DNA of 42,500 nucleotides, taken from Halisarca cf. caerulea. Taxonomy: Eukaryota; Porifera; Demospongiae; Chondrillida; Halisarcidae. The stretch lies in the NCBI GenBank assembly GCA_963170055.1, contig CAUJGJ010000040.1, positions 3,262,701-3,305,200 on the forward strand, given 5' to 3'. The position numbers and the translations under genes were made by a program. The notes under the pieces were generated by a model. That model was given only the letters and a program-made list of their open reading frames with translations. It was not told the DNA's origin and made no database searches. How positions within the stretch are numbered: position 1 is the first letter of the stretch; each line of letters starts with the position of its first letter. Below, piece by piece: positions 23,952 to 34,302 of this stretch.

Positions 23952-24200
23952 CCTGCCACGTTCCAGCAACTTACGGAATCCGATATGGTCCTTGCTGGAG
24001 TGCATGGGATGATGTGTACTTGGATGATGTCATAGTCATGGGAATGACCTTTGAGGAGTACTTTACCTTCATGAGGCCCATCTTCAAGTGAAACCTCGGA
24101 ATTCTGCATTTGCCTGTCAGTGTGTAACCTTGCTGGTCATGTGGCATGTCAGGAGGGGGTGGCTACCAACCTTGAAAAGACTCAAAAAGTTCAAGAGTTT
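23952..24200 (+). pseudogene. Fossil Ty3/gypsy reverse-transcriptase fragment
   Basis: In order on the + strand it has PATFQQL (23952), then VYLDDVIVMGMTFEE (catalytic Y-x-DD at 24017-24028), and a GHVACQEGVATNLEK segment at 24135. That is the order of the palm, catalytic and thumb-proximal blocks in Ty3/gypsy-type polymerases. PATFQ is in a different frame from YLDD, a TGA interrupts after PIFK (about 24090), and the last block returns to the first frame. At least two frame breaks and a stop make it non-functional. No integrase, protease or LTR is seen. It stops where family B sequence begins. Confidence 0.75.
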
Positions 24201-24204
24201 CTGC

Positions 24205-24690
24205 AGATTATTCTTATAGGATCAAACGGTCAGAATCAAAAAATGAATCTTTGTACCTTGTTCCATTTGTTTTAGGTCCATCGTTTTGTGGTTGCCTACA
24301 CGGGTGTTTATAACTTGGTTTATCTTGCGCATAACCTCGAATTTTGAAGCTGTGGAGTGGAGCAGTGAAATCCATTTTTCATTTAATAAATTTACACTTC
24401 GTTGCACAATTTGCACCTACTTTTGTATGCAGAAACCCCAACTTTTCCGAACGGAATTTGCAGTGTTTGTTGTTTCACATGGGCCTGACGAAATGTCCAT
24501 AAAGACGATCTTTCAAGTACTGGATATGCCACTAGTCTAATCATATACAAAGTAGATATGTCCTTGCTTTTGTATAAGAAAATATCAACACTGTATGTTC
24601 TGTTTCGCCAAAAATCAAGGGGAGCTGTTTTGGTGCTTCGATTTTGCCCGCCATTTTGTTGTTATGTCCACATCGAATATAACATACCTG
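24205..24690. mobile_element. Family B fragment
   Basis: Matches the right two-thirds of the element at 8911-9780: 'cagaatcaaaaaatgaatctttgt', 'ttccgaacggaatttgcag', 'ccgccattttgttgttatgtcc', ending 'ataacatacctgca'. The left part is replaced by the reverse-transcriptase fragment. Confidence 0.75.
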
Positions 24691-25430
24691 CATACTACAT
24701 GCCTATCCTTCTTCAGCTGGCAATTATTTGGGAATGAGTCCCTCATGATTGGAACAGGAACTGCAATTTAGAGTGTCTAGAACCAGTGCTATGCAGTTAG
24801 GCAGATAAAAGTGCAGTATTAATGAGCAAACGAGTACAAACAATGGGGAATCCACACGAATTTGTCTCATGGGAAAGATAGACATAAAAAATAACCCTAA
24901 AGACAAGATACGAGCTCTGCATTTCTTGATCTGTTTGCGTTAAAAAACTGAACTGCAATTTCATCCTTTCAAAATACCGCTTGACTTACTCTGATTGGCC
25001 ACCTAGGCAGAGTGGGACTGAGCATGCGCAGCAAGCCTACACCACAAGTGAATTGTACACTTCCGATTCTGCTGAACTGCTGTCACGACTGAGGGGTGTT
25101 ATGTAGCACTATCTGTTATGTCAAACTGTTCCCATGGTATCTCCATGGATACCACTTTGCGGACATGATTATCTGTCCAGCAATGGTTCAAGTTTTATGA
25201 ATATCATTAACATCATAGTAATCTATGAATATTATATAAAAGAAAAATCATATTCATTTTAGGCCCTTCCTCCAAATGCCCAGCCATTGATAACCATGTG
25301 ATAACATGAGTGTTCACTTGTGCTATTTATAACTTTACCCGCCATTTTATGCTTTATAGACAGAGGGCAGTATAGGTTTAAAACCACAATACACCCCCTT
25401 TCTGTCTGTGTTTGTCCAAAATCTACCTGC
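24691..25430. other. Intergenic spacer
   Basis: No feature recognised. It contains TGAGCATGCGCAGCAAG (about 25020). A CTACCTGCAGAGGTAGATTA block lies at about 25423-25442, near the end of the pseudogene. Confidence 0.35.
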
Positions 25431-26024
25431 AGAGGTAGATTATCAGAGATCAAAGCATGACCAGGTGACTCAAGCAAGAATGATCCTTTGCCCATTTCAG
25501 CAATTCGTTGTAGATTTTATCATACAAAATGGACAGTTGCGAAGAAACTGTTTCCCTGATTCTACTTGTGACTTTTTGCCCATCTGAGTTCTTGGTATTC
25601 CTAACCTTTCGTAAGTTGTATCATAACTAAACATACCATAATAAAACCCATAATAACAATTCAGCTCTGTATGAAAAAACCTGGAGATCATGGAGAACCT
25701 TGTCTGTTACTGGCCTGTACAGACGTACACTTGCATCCATCCAAAGTACAACCTCCCTTTCTTGTAAAATTGCATGGATTCCAAAAATTCTCCATGTGTA
25801 GCTTGCAAATGGCGAACATAATTGGGATGTAGTTTAAAAGGAGAACTAATCACCTCAACATTGTGTAAGCTGCTGAGATGATAAATTTCACAGGGCTTCA
25901 GGCCCAGGTCATACACCAATATTTTCATGTCTGGATGGAAGTTTTGAATGGAGACTATTGCATCCTGTACCTCATCATAGTGGTCTGATGATATCCCTGT
26001 CAGAGCAATGGTTTTACAAGGCAT
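25430..26024 (-). pseudogene. Glycosyltransferase-like (DUF1647-type) pseudogene, frameshifted
   Basis: Starting at 26024 the minus strand encodes KTIALTGISSDHYDEVQDAI, then MKILVYDLGLKPCE and HPNYVRHL. A second frame (about 25800-25700) continues SYTWRIFGIHA and EVVLWMDASVRLYRPVTDK. A third (25640-25497) has FSYDTTYERLGIPRTQ and VESGKQF. These blocks (VYDLGL, Y.W..., W(M/L)D(A/T)S(V/I)R, YE.LGI, VE.G) occur in this order in a family of animal and nematode proteins with a nucleotide-sugar-transferase-like fold, which I identify from memory as DUF1647-type. W-M-D-A-S would hold the metal-binding Asp. At least two frame changes without splice sites indicate decay. The family assignment is moderately sure, the pseudogene status fairly sure. 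Confidence 0.65.
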
Positions 26025-26067
26025 GCATGAAGTCTATTCAAATAATAATAATAATAATAGATAAACT

Positions 26068-26292
26068 TCAATCTCTTTCCCTGAGTAGTCTCATCATCAT
26101 TCTACTCAATTCTGGCAGTGATTTGTTCTGTGTGTAACTGCAGCACACATCCTTGTTGGAGTGCCATTGAGAATTAATTATTCGTATATTAAAGATTTTG
26201 CTACATTTCTTCATTCCGGTGTTCATGGATACCACTGATGGCTTACGGGAGCTGATAGGTATCATCCCATGAGGTGGACATATATTTGTCAA
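26068..26292 (-). pseudogene. Upstream part of the same pseudogene, copy 1
   Basis: Minus strand frame with RKPSVVSMNTGMKKCSK and NSQWHSNKDVCCSYTQNKSL, ending at a TGA (26068). It lies directly upstream of the transferase segment, separated by an (AAT)n spacer. The same sequence appears in copy 2 about 469 bases away. I do not recognise a domain; it may be the stem region before the transferase domain. Confidence 0.5.
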
Positions 26293-26302
26293 TGGAACAG
26301 GT

Positions 26303-26930
26303 ACAAAGGAGAACTGATCACCTCAACATTGTGTAAGCTGCTGAGATGATAAATTTCACAGGTCTTTAGGCCCAGGTCATACAACAATATTTCATGTCTG
26401 GATGGAAGTTTTGAACAGAGGCTATTGCATCCTGTATCTCATCATAGTTGTCTGATGATATCCCTGTCAGAGCAACGGTTTTACTAGGCATGTATGAAGT
26501 CTATAATAATAATAATACTAATAATCCTAGATAAACTTGGATCTCTTCCCTAGTGTAGTCTCATTCATCATTCCACTCAATTCTGGCAGCGATTTGTTCT
26601 GTGTGTAACTGCAGCACACTTCCTTGTTGGAGTGCCATTGAGAATTAATTATTCGTTTACAAAAGCTTTTGCCACATTTCTTCATTCCCTTCTTCATGGA
26701 TACCACTGATGGCTTATGGCTGCTGACAGGTATCATCACAGTCTCCTGAGGTGGGCATTTATTTGTCAGTAAAGCAGGTACAGTATACCTGTGACAGTCT
26801 CTCGAGACAGGCATGTACTTGCGAGTTGAACAGTTACAGTAACTATGACAGTCTCTTGAGGCGGGCATGTACCTGGGAGTGGAACAATTACTATCACAGT
26901 CTCCACAGGTGGGCATCTAGTTGGCAATGG
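26303..26930 (-). pseudogene. Tandem partial copy 2 of the transferase pseudogene
   Basis: 26308-26500 repeats 25839-26024 (GTKVGTIALTGISSD-type start, here KTVALTGISSDNYDEIQDAI), but one base is missing in the ATGAAAATATTG region, which shifts the frame. 26527-26916 repeats 26068-26292 and extends upstream. The offset is about 469 bp. The upstream part contains a ~54-bp minisatellite, seen as repeated SRDCHxY and YMP(A/V)SRDCH residues. Not expected to make a functional protein. Confidence 0.6.
26740..26930. repeat. Minisatellite, 48-56-bp unit, about four copies
   Basis: Units each start CAGTCTC(C/T)(T/C)GAGGxGGGCAT. The first three are 56, 54 and 48 bases; the fourth is partial. It lies in the open minus frame of pseudogene copy 2 and gives a Cys/His/Ser-rich repeated peptide. 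Confidence 0.7.
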
Positions 26931-27894
26931 AAAACCAGGTCCTATGGTATTGACTGCTCCCAGAAACTTTGTAATCTATAGTCCTATGGTTGTGTATGTA
27001 TGACATTGTGTAACCCTGTAGTGTACTGCAAATCTGGGTCTGTTTTACCGTATGATTTTTTAGGTAAACTAGTCAGTAAACTGACACTTTACCAGCTTGG
27101 TAGTCCAGAGGAAACTGACAAATAGATTTACCAAGTGCCATATTAACATATTCATAAGCTATGAATATTGTTTTTTCCACTCCACAACAAAGGCCTGGCA
27201 CAAGCCCTGATTAGATTCATGCCTGATTTAATCATATTCACGGATCCAATAATGAATAATTTGAATTATGCAATGTCTGCATGGTTTACCTCAAGGCATG
27301 CCATGGTAAAACAGAGATGATGGTAGATCATGGTAAACCTTTAGTAAATATAAAATATCGCCTTGTGGTAGAACATGGTAAAACAGACACTTTTTTTGCA
27401 GCGCGCGCGCGCGATGTGTATAGTTTCTATGACTGTTTAGTTGTATAATGTATGATTCTGTATTAGGCAGTGCGCATGTGTGCCTATTTCAATCATTCAA
27501 CATTGTTTTAACTGTTGTGATTTAGGTGTAATGAGTTATGTGTTCATGTATGTTTTATTTGTCAATGGTGTTTGTTCAATGTTTATACTGATGGACTTGG
27601 CTAGTAACTTTGAGTTGGCTTGTATCTTTTAGTTAGAGTTTAAAATGTCTTGCAGTACTAGTATCTTGAGTATATATTATTGAGAATTGACCATTTGCCG
27701 GTTTCGCATTATATTTTAATTATATTATTATAATTACAGCCTAATATGCTGTAATAAAACAGCAAAATCTATTGCAAAGTCTCTTAAAGAAGACACATAC
27801 ACACATTAAACAGAATAGCAACCATTACTGTATACACTCAAATTTTCACGGGATGAAACTTTCGTGAATCACCAATTTTCAATATTTTCACGGT
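26931..27894. other. Intergenic spacer
   Basis: Several CATGGTAAA words (27300-27375) and a short alternating GC tract (27403-27414). At 27829 TACTGTATACACTCAAATTTTC resembles a family E/F-type end, but no partner was found. No gene is recognised. Confidence 0.4.
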
Positions 27895-28490
27895 TTATAG
27901 TTTTGCGGATCCCCCTTTAAGGCTGTGGCTAGAAGAAGAGTATTTTGGACGACTGTTTTCTTCTCAAAACGCGGAGATGAAAACCACCTGCTGGAGCTTT
28001 GATAATTCACAAGTTTGTTAACAAAGGGTAAGACTAACTTTTCACCGTAGGGCCTCGTAAAAGCTTGTTTCTTTCGTTTCATGTGCACGTGTTTGTGTAA
28101 TATTTCTCCAATAATAGCAGAGAAACCTGCACAGCTCAGGAATGAAGTCGAATTTCTTGAGGCCCTACGGTGAAAAGTTAAGCTACCTTTCCAAAGAACT
28201 CTTCACCGTACATAGCTTGCCTTCACACAATCGTTGAGTATTCCATATTTTGGGATGAAGTTAAAATCATATACATCAAATAAGTCCCAATTTTCTCCTT
28301 CAATATGTTAGTTTGAAGTAAACAAAGTAAAGAAATAGGGGTTTAAAGTGTTCAAACAGCTTACTTTTGTCTTTATTTCTTCGCATTATCTATTCCGAAA
28401 GAATAAAAAGGGGTGTATTTGTGACCAACTTTGTGGCGGCCATTTTGAAGTTTCGCTTTATGTGCACATAACTCACCTGCACAGTCCTAA
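27895..28490. mobile_element. Family A element, truncated on the left
   Basis: The right end is ATGTGCACATAACTCACCTG (about 28464-28483), preceded by GGCGGCCATTTTGAA. The interior is the inverse of 36430-36960 (AAAGTAAAGAAATAGGGGTTTAAAGTG, 'tgaagttaaaatcatatacatcaaataagtccc'). It lacks the end corresponding to 36980-37290. Confidence 0.8.
28036..28179. repeat. Perfect 21-bp internal inverted repeat
   Basis: 28036-28056 (AACTTTTCACCGTAGGGCCT plus C) is the exact reverse complement of 28159-28179; the spacer is 102 bases. The copy at about 36718-36845 has the same pair with several mismatches. It may be a smaller nested element or a foldback structure of family A. Confidence 0.8.
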
Positions 28491-28559
28491 CTAAGACAAA
28501 CACTTTACTAGTTCACTGAATAGGCAAATAAAAATTCATTTCTCATGTATTTACAATTC

Positions 28560-29130
28560 ATCAAGAATTCCGCCAATGACTGCAAATCTACAATTGCAAC
28601 TGATCTATAATATGGGCGAGAGAGAAAGGAAGAGGGGAGTATAGAAGTAGAAGAAGGCTCCAAGTGTATTCATTAATTTTGACAGCTGATTATTTATTTA
28701 AATTTATATAATGATTGATAGTCATGACCTATTTTATAACCCTCCCCTCCCACCCCCATGTTTTACAAGCTACTAAAATGTGGTAAACAGCATAATTAGT
28801 TTTAATAAGCCAAGGTGTAATATGTTTTGGGTTCCTTTCATGTACTGCTTGATATCACAGGTCATAGTTGTGCCTGGGTCTCATGCAGCTTACTACCGAG
28901 TGGTGATTTACTACCATTGAATGAAGCAGTTCCTTGCAATGTATTATTCATAAATGATATCATCATCTGCTATGATAGTTCACCCCGGAGACATAGAAAC
29001 AATTTCTCTTTACACATAAACAATTATAATAATCCCATTAGTGTCTGTGTCTCTAATTTTCTGTTAAATATTCAATATTGAATCTGCATATATAGTACAA
29101 GTGTATTGCTGTTGCTCATCTTTGTATATT
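28560..29130. repeat. Segmental duplication upstream of gene 4 (partner 35485-36045)
   Basis: Collinear diverged matches include 'gtgtattcatt..tt.gacag.tgatta', AACAGCATAATTxGTTxATxxxxxxAAGGTxTAATxTxTTTTGG, 'tagttcacccc(g/a)gagacata', 'caacaattctaatcccattag', TATTCAATATTGAATCTG. Both copies lie directly upstream of the first exon seen in genes 4 and 5. No exon is recognised inside it. Confidence 0.75.
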
Positions 29131-29664
29131 TCACGATCAGTGTAAGAGTCTTTTGAATTGCAGCATGGGACAATGTGGAATTTCATCGATTGCGAGTTGT
29201 TAGTTTTGTGCTAGATCAAATTTTAAGACATATATATATATATACATACGCATACATATAGGCAATTCATCTGTTTGAGGATATTCAGTGATTTTCTCCA
29301 CACAGCGCCTACAAAGGTAATTATATACTAATTTATGTGTGGTATACATTACAATATGGCGAAATGAAATGTGTATTAAAAGTGCTGCAGTATGGAAAGT
29401 CAAATTTTGTATCAAAAATAATGTCTCTCAGATATAGCAAGCAGCCCACCTAGCTTATGTGTAATGGCTATATATATTAAATGTGATTGTGTGTTCCTAG
29501 CTATCTAGCTGTGGATATATACCTCCCATTGAATCTTTTCACATGTAATGCAAGCTAGACTATAATCTATGCACAAATATGTACTGCTATGCAGTATATA
29601 TATAATATTTATGATAATTATATATTATATTATTATTACCATTTCCTTTGTGGTTATAACACAG
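29131..29664. other. Region upstream of gene 4's first recognised exon
   Basis: AT-rich with short TA runs (29229-29243, 29590-29640). The acceptor tract 'ccatttcctttgtggttataacacag' ends at 29664. A preceding exon is expected from the phase-1 acceptor but was not found. Confidence 0.4.
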
Positions 29665-30060
29665 AAAGAATGAACTCCATTGTAATTGGACAGATTGATG
29701 CTTCAATCCACAGGGCAGCACAAAAGAAATGCGACGAGAAAAAATATTACTCCAGGGAATTTGAAGTAGATCAATCTTCCAGGGAAAGGTTCATTGGTGC
29801 TGTGATAATCAACCAAACTGTCAATAAGGACATAAGTGAGAAAAGAAATGAGCCTAATCCCCAGTCACCAGCCATTACGAAAAAATCACAATCACAAGTA
29901 CAAACGAAGCAGCAAGTGTCAAGGACTGCAGATGCAGGGTCCCAGGTTCAAAGAGGGAAACAAGCGTCACGTATGACAATTAAGTATACCATCATGATAC
30001 ATTGCGATCAGAAAATCTTAATAAAACCTGGAGCAAGTACTAAAGTTGGAACAGCTGCAG
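29665..30060 (+). CDS. Gene 4, first recognised exon: hydrophilic region
   Basis: Acceptor ttataacacag|AA and donor GCTGCAG|GTAGGC, 396 bases, phase 1 on both sides. An in-frame ATG at 29670 begins MNSIVIGQIDASIHRAAQKK and could be the start if the acceptor is ignored or the upstream exon is non-coding. The product is polar, Lys/Gln/Ser-rich, with no signal peptide and no known domain. It ends IKPGASTKVGTAAG, where the Gly codon is completed by the next exon (33292). Gene 5's exon 36095-36343 has the same junction phases and a similar end (KKAIGTALG), so they are paralogues. The rest of the two exons has diverged strongly. Function unknown; the downstream exon carries a nonsense codon. Confidence 0.65.
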
Positions 30061-30267
30061 GTAGGCATTAATACGTTCAATATACTTTGCAATATACGTT
30101 ACGTATATGCATAACATTCCATAGGTCTGTAGGATGCTGGCATTTGTACACTGTAGCTGCTTGGTGTATATAAACTCCATATTGATCCATGCATGAATGA
30201 CCAAATTGCCTTTCACATTGCTTGTCTAGCCACATAAGCGTATATAAATATATATATATATATATTT

Positions 30268-30680
30268 ACCGAAAAACCTGTTTTTTCACCCTTCAAACGG
30301 CCAAAATTTAGCATAAATGGTCCAATTGCGAAAAACTGCTTGATTGTAGCACTATGCCCGGAACGATTTTCGCAAACCGAAACATCTTAAGATTCCATCG
30401 AAGTTGGATTTGGTGAGATTCGAATGCATCTGCTCGAGGTCTAACCAAGCGCCTTCATCTTTGCCCTCAACAAAACTGCCATTTTCGTGACGTTTCACGG
30501 ATACGTAGGCAAAACGTCACAAAAGTCGCCTTCTTCCCCCATTCTGTTGATACATGAAATTTCGTACGTCATCCGATAGATGCCAAATGACGCATTAAAA
30601 ACAGCCGCTAATTGATGACGTAGAAAACAAGCACCGCCCACAATCGGAACAAGCAACAGACGGTTATAAACACCCTTGTG
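30268..30680. mobile_element. Family D fragment
   Basis: The inverse of about 38002-38400: right end GACGGTTATAAACACCC (30658-30674), then matches through 'cgtcacaaaa', 'aaccgaaacatcttaag', ATTCCATCGAAGTTGGATTTGG. It is truncated at the left, against a short (TA)n run. Lies in gene 4's intron. Confidence 0.8.
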
Positions 30681-30910
30681 CTATGTGCCTTTCTCGCAAC
30701 AATCGTATTTTCCGGAAGTGTTAATGGCATTACTCTCAGACAAAGAAGAGGTTGTATAGGTGATTCCTAATAACCTTGTGCCCATATTGACTGAGCAGGA
30801 GCAAAATATCCAGGTGCGTTTGAGAGAGCCCTTTTGAATAATAATTATCACTATTTTGTAGAGGCAAAAGTACATTTTTCGGTATAACTGTTTTAATTGG
30901 AGCTATATTC

Positions 30911-32385
30911 CCATTTAGGACATGTCCACATTTGTTATGATAGTGCTTCTCAGTTTGCAAAGTGATGAATATTATATTTCGTTGTCTATAAAAAAATTGT
31001 CACACATTTATCTCGTGATTCGTGTTGTTATTCGGGTGTATACGAATACCGAATCCGTGTTTAGTGACGTTTTTTGTCGTCACCGATGCTCTGTCACATG
31101 CTGACATGTGACTGAACTTTAAAGTTCTTCAGAATTTTAGTTTTGTGCTGTGTGCTGCATGAGGGAACAAGGCTAAGATGGTTTGATAGTACCTGACTGT
31201 GAGTTATTGACACAATCTAACTTTTCCATGTTGCGTATTTTGAATTTCGGCTCCTGTCCCGAGTTATGTGCACTTGAAGTTTTGATTTTCTTGGGCTCAT
31301 TTCACCGATCTTTGCATGTGGAACATGTCCAAAATCCTTGAGAATCCTGCGCAGGTGTCTAATAGAAGGAATTTGTGCACTTCTCGGGCTTCCACATGAG
31401 AGCTTCATGTGACTAATAGCATTAAGGTGCGCAGCCAATGTGTGACGTCATTTTAAATTTACGCATAATCTTATTTTATGTCACACGTTTGTCTATTGAC
31501 AAAATGGCGTCAAAACACTTCCAGTTCCAGTTTAGTTAGATGTTTAAAGGCCGGTAGGATGTGACATATGACCGATCGGCCTTGTTTTTTAGATTCATTG
31601 TTAGTAATCGATGTTGGGGAATTCAATTGCTTGCCTCCTTCGAAAGTTTCAGGTAAAATCGGGAGTGCTTGTAGTGTCAAATTGTTGGTTTTGTTCATTA
31701 TGTAAAAATCTACTTGGCGTACGAAAATCCCCAACATTAAAGTTTTAGATAATACTATGACAAACCTTTTTTACGTGCAATGGGTCTACAGCTGCATACT
31801 TACGAATCCTACCGGCCTTTCTTTACAATTTAATAGCGTAAAGTAGAACGCTTGTTATTCTGTTCAACCGGTAGTTGTAATTCTATGTTTAGCATCAAAC
31901 AAAAGCACATATAACAAGCTAAACGATAGAAATAGTTTCGTGCATATACAGTAAACCAGGACAAAGAAATGAAGAAAATACTGCGCGATTTTGTTTTATT
32001 ACTTCAAAGCCAAACAAGTGTAAAGTGGACATGTTCCACATGCATCGGCTTAGAAAAGGAACAACAAAATACACAACATGGAAAACTTGGTAAATACTTC
32101 GCTATCGCGATTTATGTAAAAATATATCCCAGAAGCCATTCCACCATGCAGCACACAGAGAAATTCCTTCACGCTTAGAGGTAGGGGAAACCATCGTAGC
32201 AGTTAAGCATAGACAAAAGTCGTTAAAAACTATATTTGATGAGAAGTTTACATGTCTGCTAACTATAAACGTCCTTCTTCGATATTCTATAATACTTGAA
32301 CAAGTTGAAAACAGAAGTTGTGAAAATGGCAGAAATTTCTACACCTTTGAGCAAACACAGACATGTCCCACATACGTTTTCTCCA
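30911..32385. mobile_element. Family C element with a nested family C-type insertion
   Basis: The left end AGGACATGTCCACATTTGTTATGATAGTGCTTCTC matches 38866-38900, and the interior matches the window start (1-200). The right end AGACATGTCCCACATACG (about 32359-32376) is preceded by AAATTTCTACACCTTT. A 730-bp element with its own ends sits at 31314-32043. No transposase is seen. Confidence 0.6.
31314..32043. mobile_element. 730-bp family C-type element, perfect 17-bp inverted ends
   Basis: GCATGTGGAACATGTCC (31314-31330) and its exact reverse complement GGACATGTTCCACATGC (32027-32043). It is nested in the element at 30911-32385 and shares the inverted 'ctaatagcattaaggtgc' word with 18585-18605. 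Confidence 0.75.
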
Positions 32386-33215
32386 GTCAGCAAACTGCAT
32401 AGGTTAAGCAAACTCCACTAATTCATTTCATGTCAGTTTCGTCTCTGTTAAAGACCACCTACAAGTTCGGATTTCGAGGTTTATTACGCCAACATAACAT
32501 ACCTACATGTATGGCTATATGGCGTAATACACCTTGTGGCCAATTATGCCATATGGTGTAAGAAAAAATGGTAACCGTAACATTATTTGTCATTCCACTG
32601 TGGAAGGCCCTATTGCCTACTAACTTGCTTCGAAAATAGCCTTAACGGTGCTTTACTAAATGATATTCAACGATTAGGCAAATGACAAGAATGGACCGAA
32701 AACTGACGATAAGTCCTTGAAGCAATTTTGGCGCTTGCACTAAACCTTTTTGTAGCTTCAGCTTCTTAGTTGTATGCTACTGCTTTATTGTGTGTGCGGC
32801 TGCTTTGACGGAGAGGACACTATAATCGTGTATTTCGAACTTTCTGCCGTTATTCGTGCAGGTGCATTTTTTGCCCATTATTCAAAAACATTGTACCTGT
32901 TTTAGTGAATATTAATTCGGCCATAAGGCATTTCCTCGACATAATAAATATACATGGTGTATAATCGGTTAAATACTTTGCTATCTTGATATTATAATAA
33001 AATATCCCAGAAGCTCCACCATAGGGTAATGGAAAATTTTTGTAGCAGCTTCAACATAGACATCAGACATTAAAACCTACATTTAAAGAAATGTTTACAT
33101 GACTGCTAACTACCAACATGTTTATTCGATACCCTTAAGCTAGTACAAGTGGAAAATAGATGGAAGTTGTAAAAAAATCGAAATTTTTACACCTCCTAAC
33201 TAACACAGACACGTG
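32070..33215. repeat. Direct duplication 32070-32385 / 32960-33215
   Basis: Both copies read, in order, 'ggtaaatacttcgctat', 'atcccagaagc..ccacca', 'gtagcag', 'acatagac', 'tttacatg(t/a)ctgctaact', 'gaagttgt', 'aaattt.tacacct' and 'acacagaca'. They represent the right part of a family C element; the second ends in a mutated repeat (AGACACGTGT). The ~570 bases between them show nothing recognisable. Confidence 0.7.
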
Positions 33216-33291
33216 TGATAGTGCATAGAGGTGAATATTTGCATGTCCTTGCATGGTCTATACTAAAGTATCTTTCTTCATCTTGCTCCAG

Positions 33292-33653
33292 GTGTTGGCA
33301 CTGGTATTGTGGCTGGAGGCTTGTCAGGAGGAGGTGGAGGAGCTGGGATTGGGGCTCTAATAGGAACGCTGGCCTTCCCAGGAATTGGCACGGTGATTGG
33401 CGGTGTAGTAGGATCGGTGATTTGAGGAAGCGTTGGGGCTTTAGCGGGAGGATTTGGTGGTGGTACAGGTGGTGGGGCAATTGGTTATGGCATCGGAAAA
33501 GCAGTGAAAAATAAGAGAGGCTTCTATGTGGATGCAAAAGACATATTTGCATCATTCAAAGATTATAAAGTGGAAGGAGATTACGTTTATGCTTCAGTTG
33601 AAACAACTTCCGCAATAAATGCAAAACACAGATTAGAAGTTCTTTATAAGTAA
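33292..33653 (+). pseudogene. Gene 4, last exon: glycine-zipper region interrupted by TGA
   Basis: Acceptor cttgctccag|GT restores the phase-1 Gly, giving G-VGTGIVAGGLSGGGGGAG. The frame then runs through repeated GxxxG/GxxG motifs (GTVIGGVVGSVI), hits TGA at 33423-33425, and continues in the same frame with GSVGALAGGFGGGTGGGAIG, YGIGKAVKNKR, a polar tail FYVDAKDIFASFKDYKVEGD and a natural TAA (33651-33653). Gly/Ala/Val-rich helices with GxxxG spacing usually pack within membranes. The aligned tail after the TGA shows the stop is recent, so this is either a young pseudogene, a polymorphic null allele, or a sequencing error. Gene 5 is open at this place. Confidence 0.7.
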
Positions 33654-34220
33654 TATAGTGTATTGATTTTAAGTAATACAGTGTATTGATTTTCTGACAA
33701 TATCACTGATTAACTGTGAACCTATTATTATGTACAATAATACAATTTAATTGCAGGTGAATTTTCATTACCAGTATATGTATGCTAATTAATAAGTATT
33801 ACACTATTTTTGCATGCAACAATGTCATAATGCATATGCTAAAATCTTCAATGGATTAAACCTTCATGGTTTTGCAGATTGAAACCATGCACATAAATTT
33901 TAAACACACTGAAAGTTGAGTCACGCTCTTATGCGATGACAAGTTTAGTCATTAAAAAAATAGGAGTCAATAGAAGCACTGCAGATTCATTCACAAACAG
34001 GTGAAGCTTATATTATCATTGAAAGACTAAAAGAAGATAATTAATAAGGGATTTGTAACAAGTAAGTCTAGTTAAGAACTTGGAAATATGTACAAGAAGG
34101 ATAAAACCGTGGCTGAAACTCTGCCAAAATCCAGTGAATTTCTTCAAAATTGCAACAAACATGAACATGCACATAAAGCAAGCATGAGCACACATACACA
34201 TACACATAAACACACATGCA

Positions 34221-34227
<7 letters not shown>
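33654..34227. other. 3' flank of gene 4
   Basis: A short direct repeat of 'taa(g/t)taatacagtgtattgatttt' lies right after the stop (33651-33693). The rest is unremarkable AT-rich DNA. No perfect AATAAA is near. Confidence 0.4.

Positions 34228-34296
<69 letters not shown>
34228..34296. repeat. (CA)n microsatellite
   Basis: About 69 bases of CA, preceded by a degenerate CACATACACA zone from about 34190. Confidence 0.97.
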
Positions 34297-34299
<3 letters not shown>

Positions 34300-34302
34300 G
34301 GT

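Noticed and set aside
33196..33555. Minus-strand 119-codon frame
   Set aside because: Antisense of gene 4's glycine-rich exon, where GGN codons create Pro/Ser/Leu-rich open frames.
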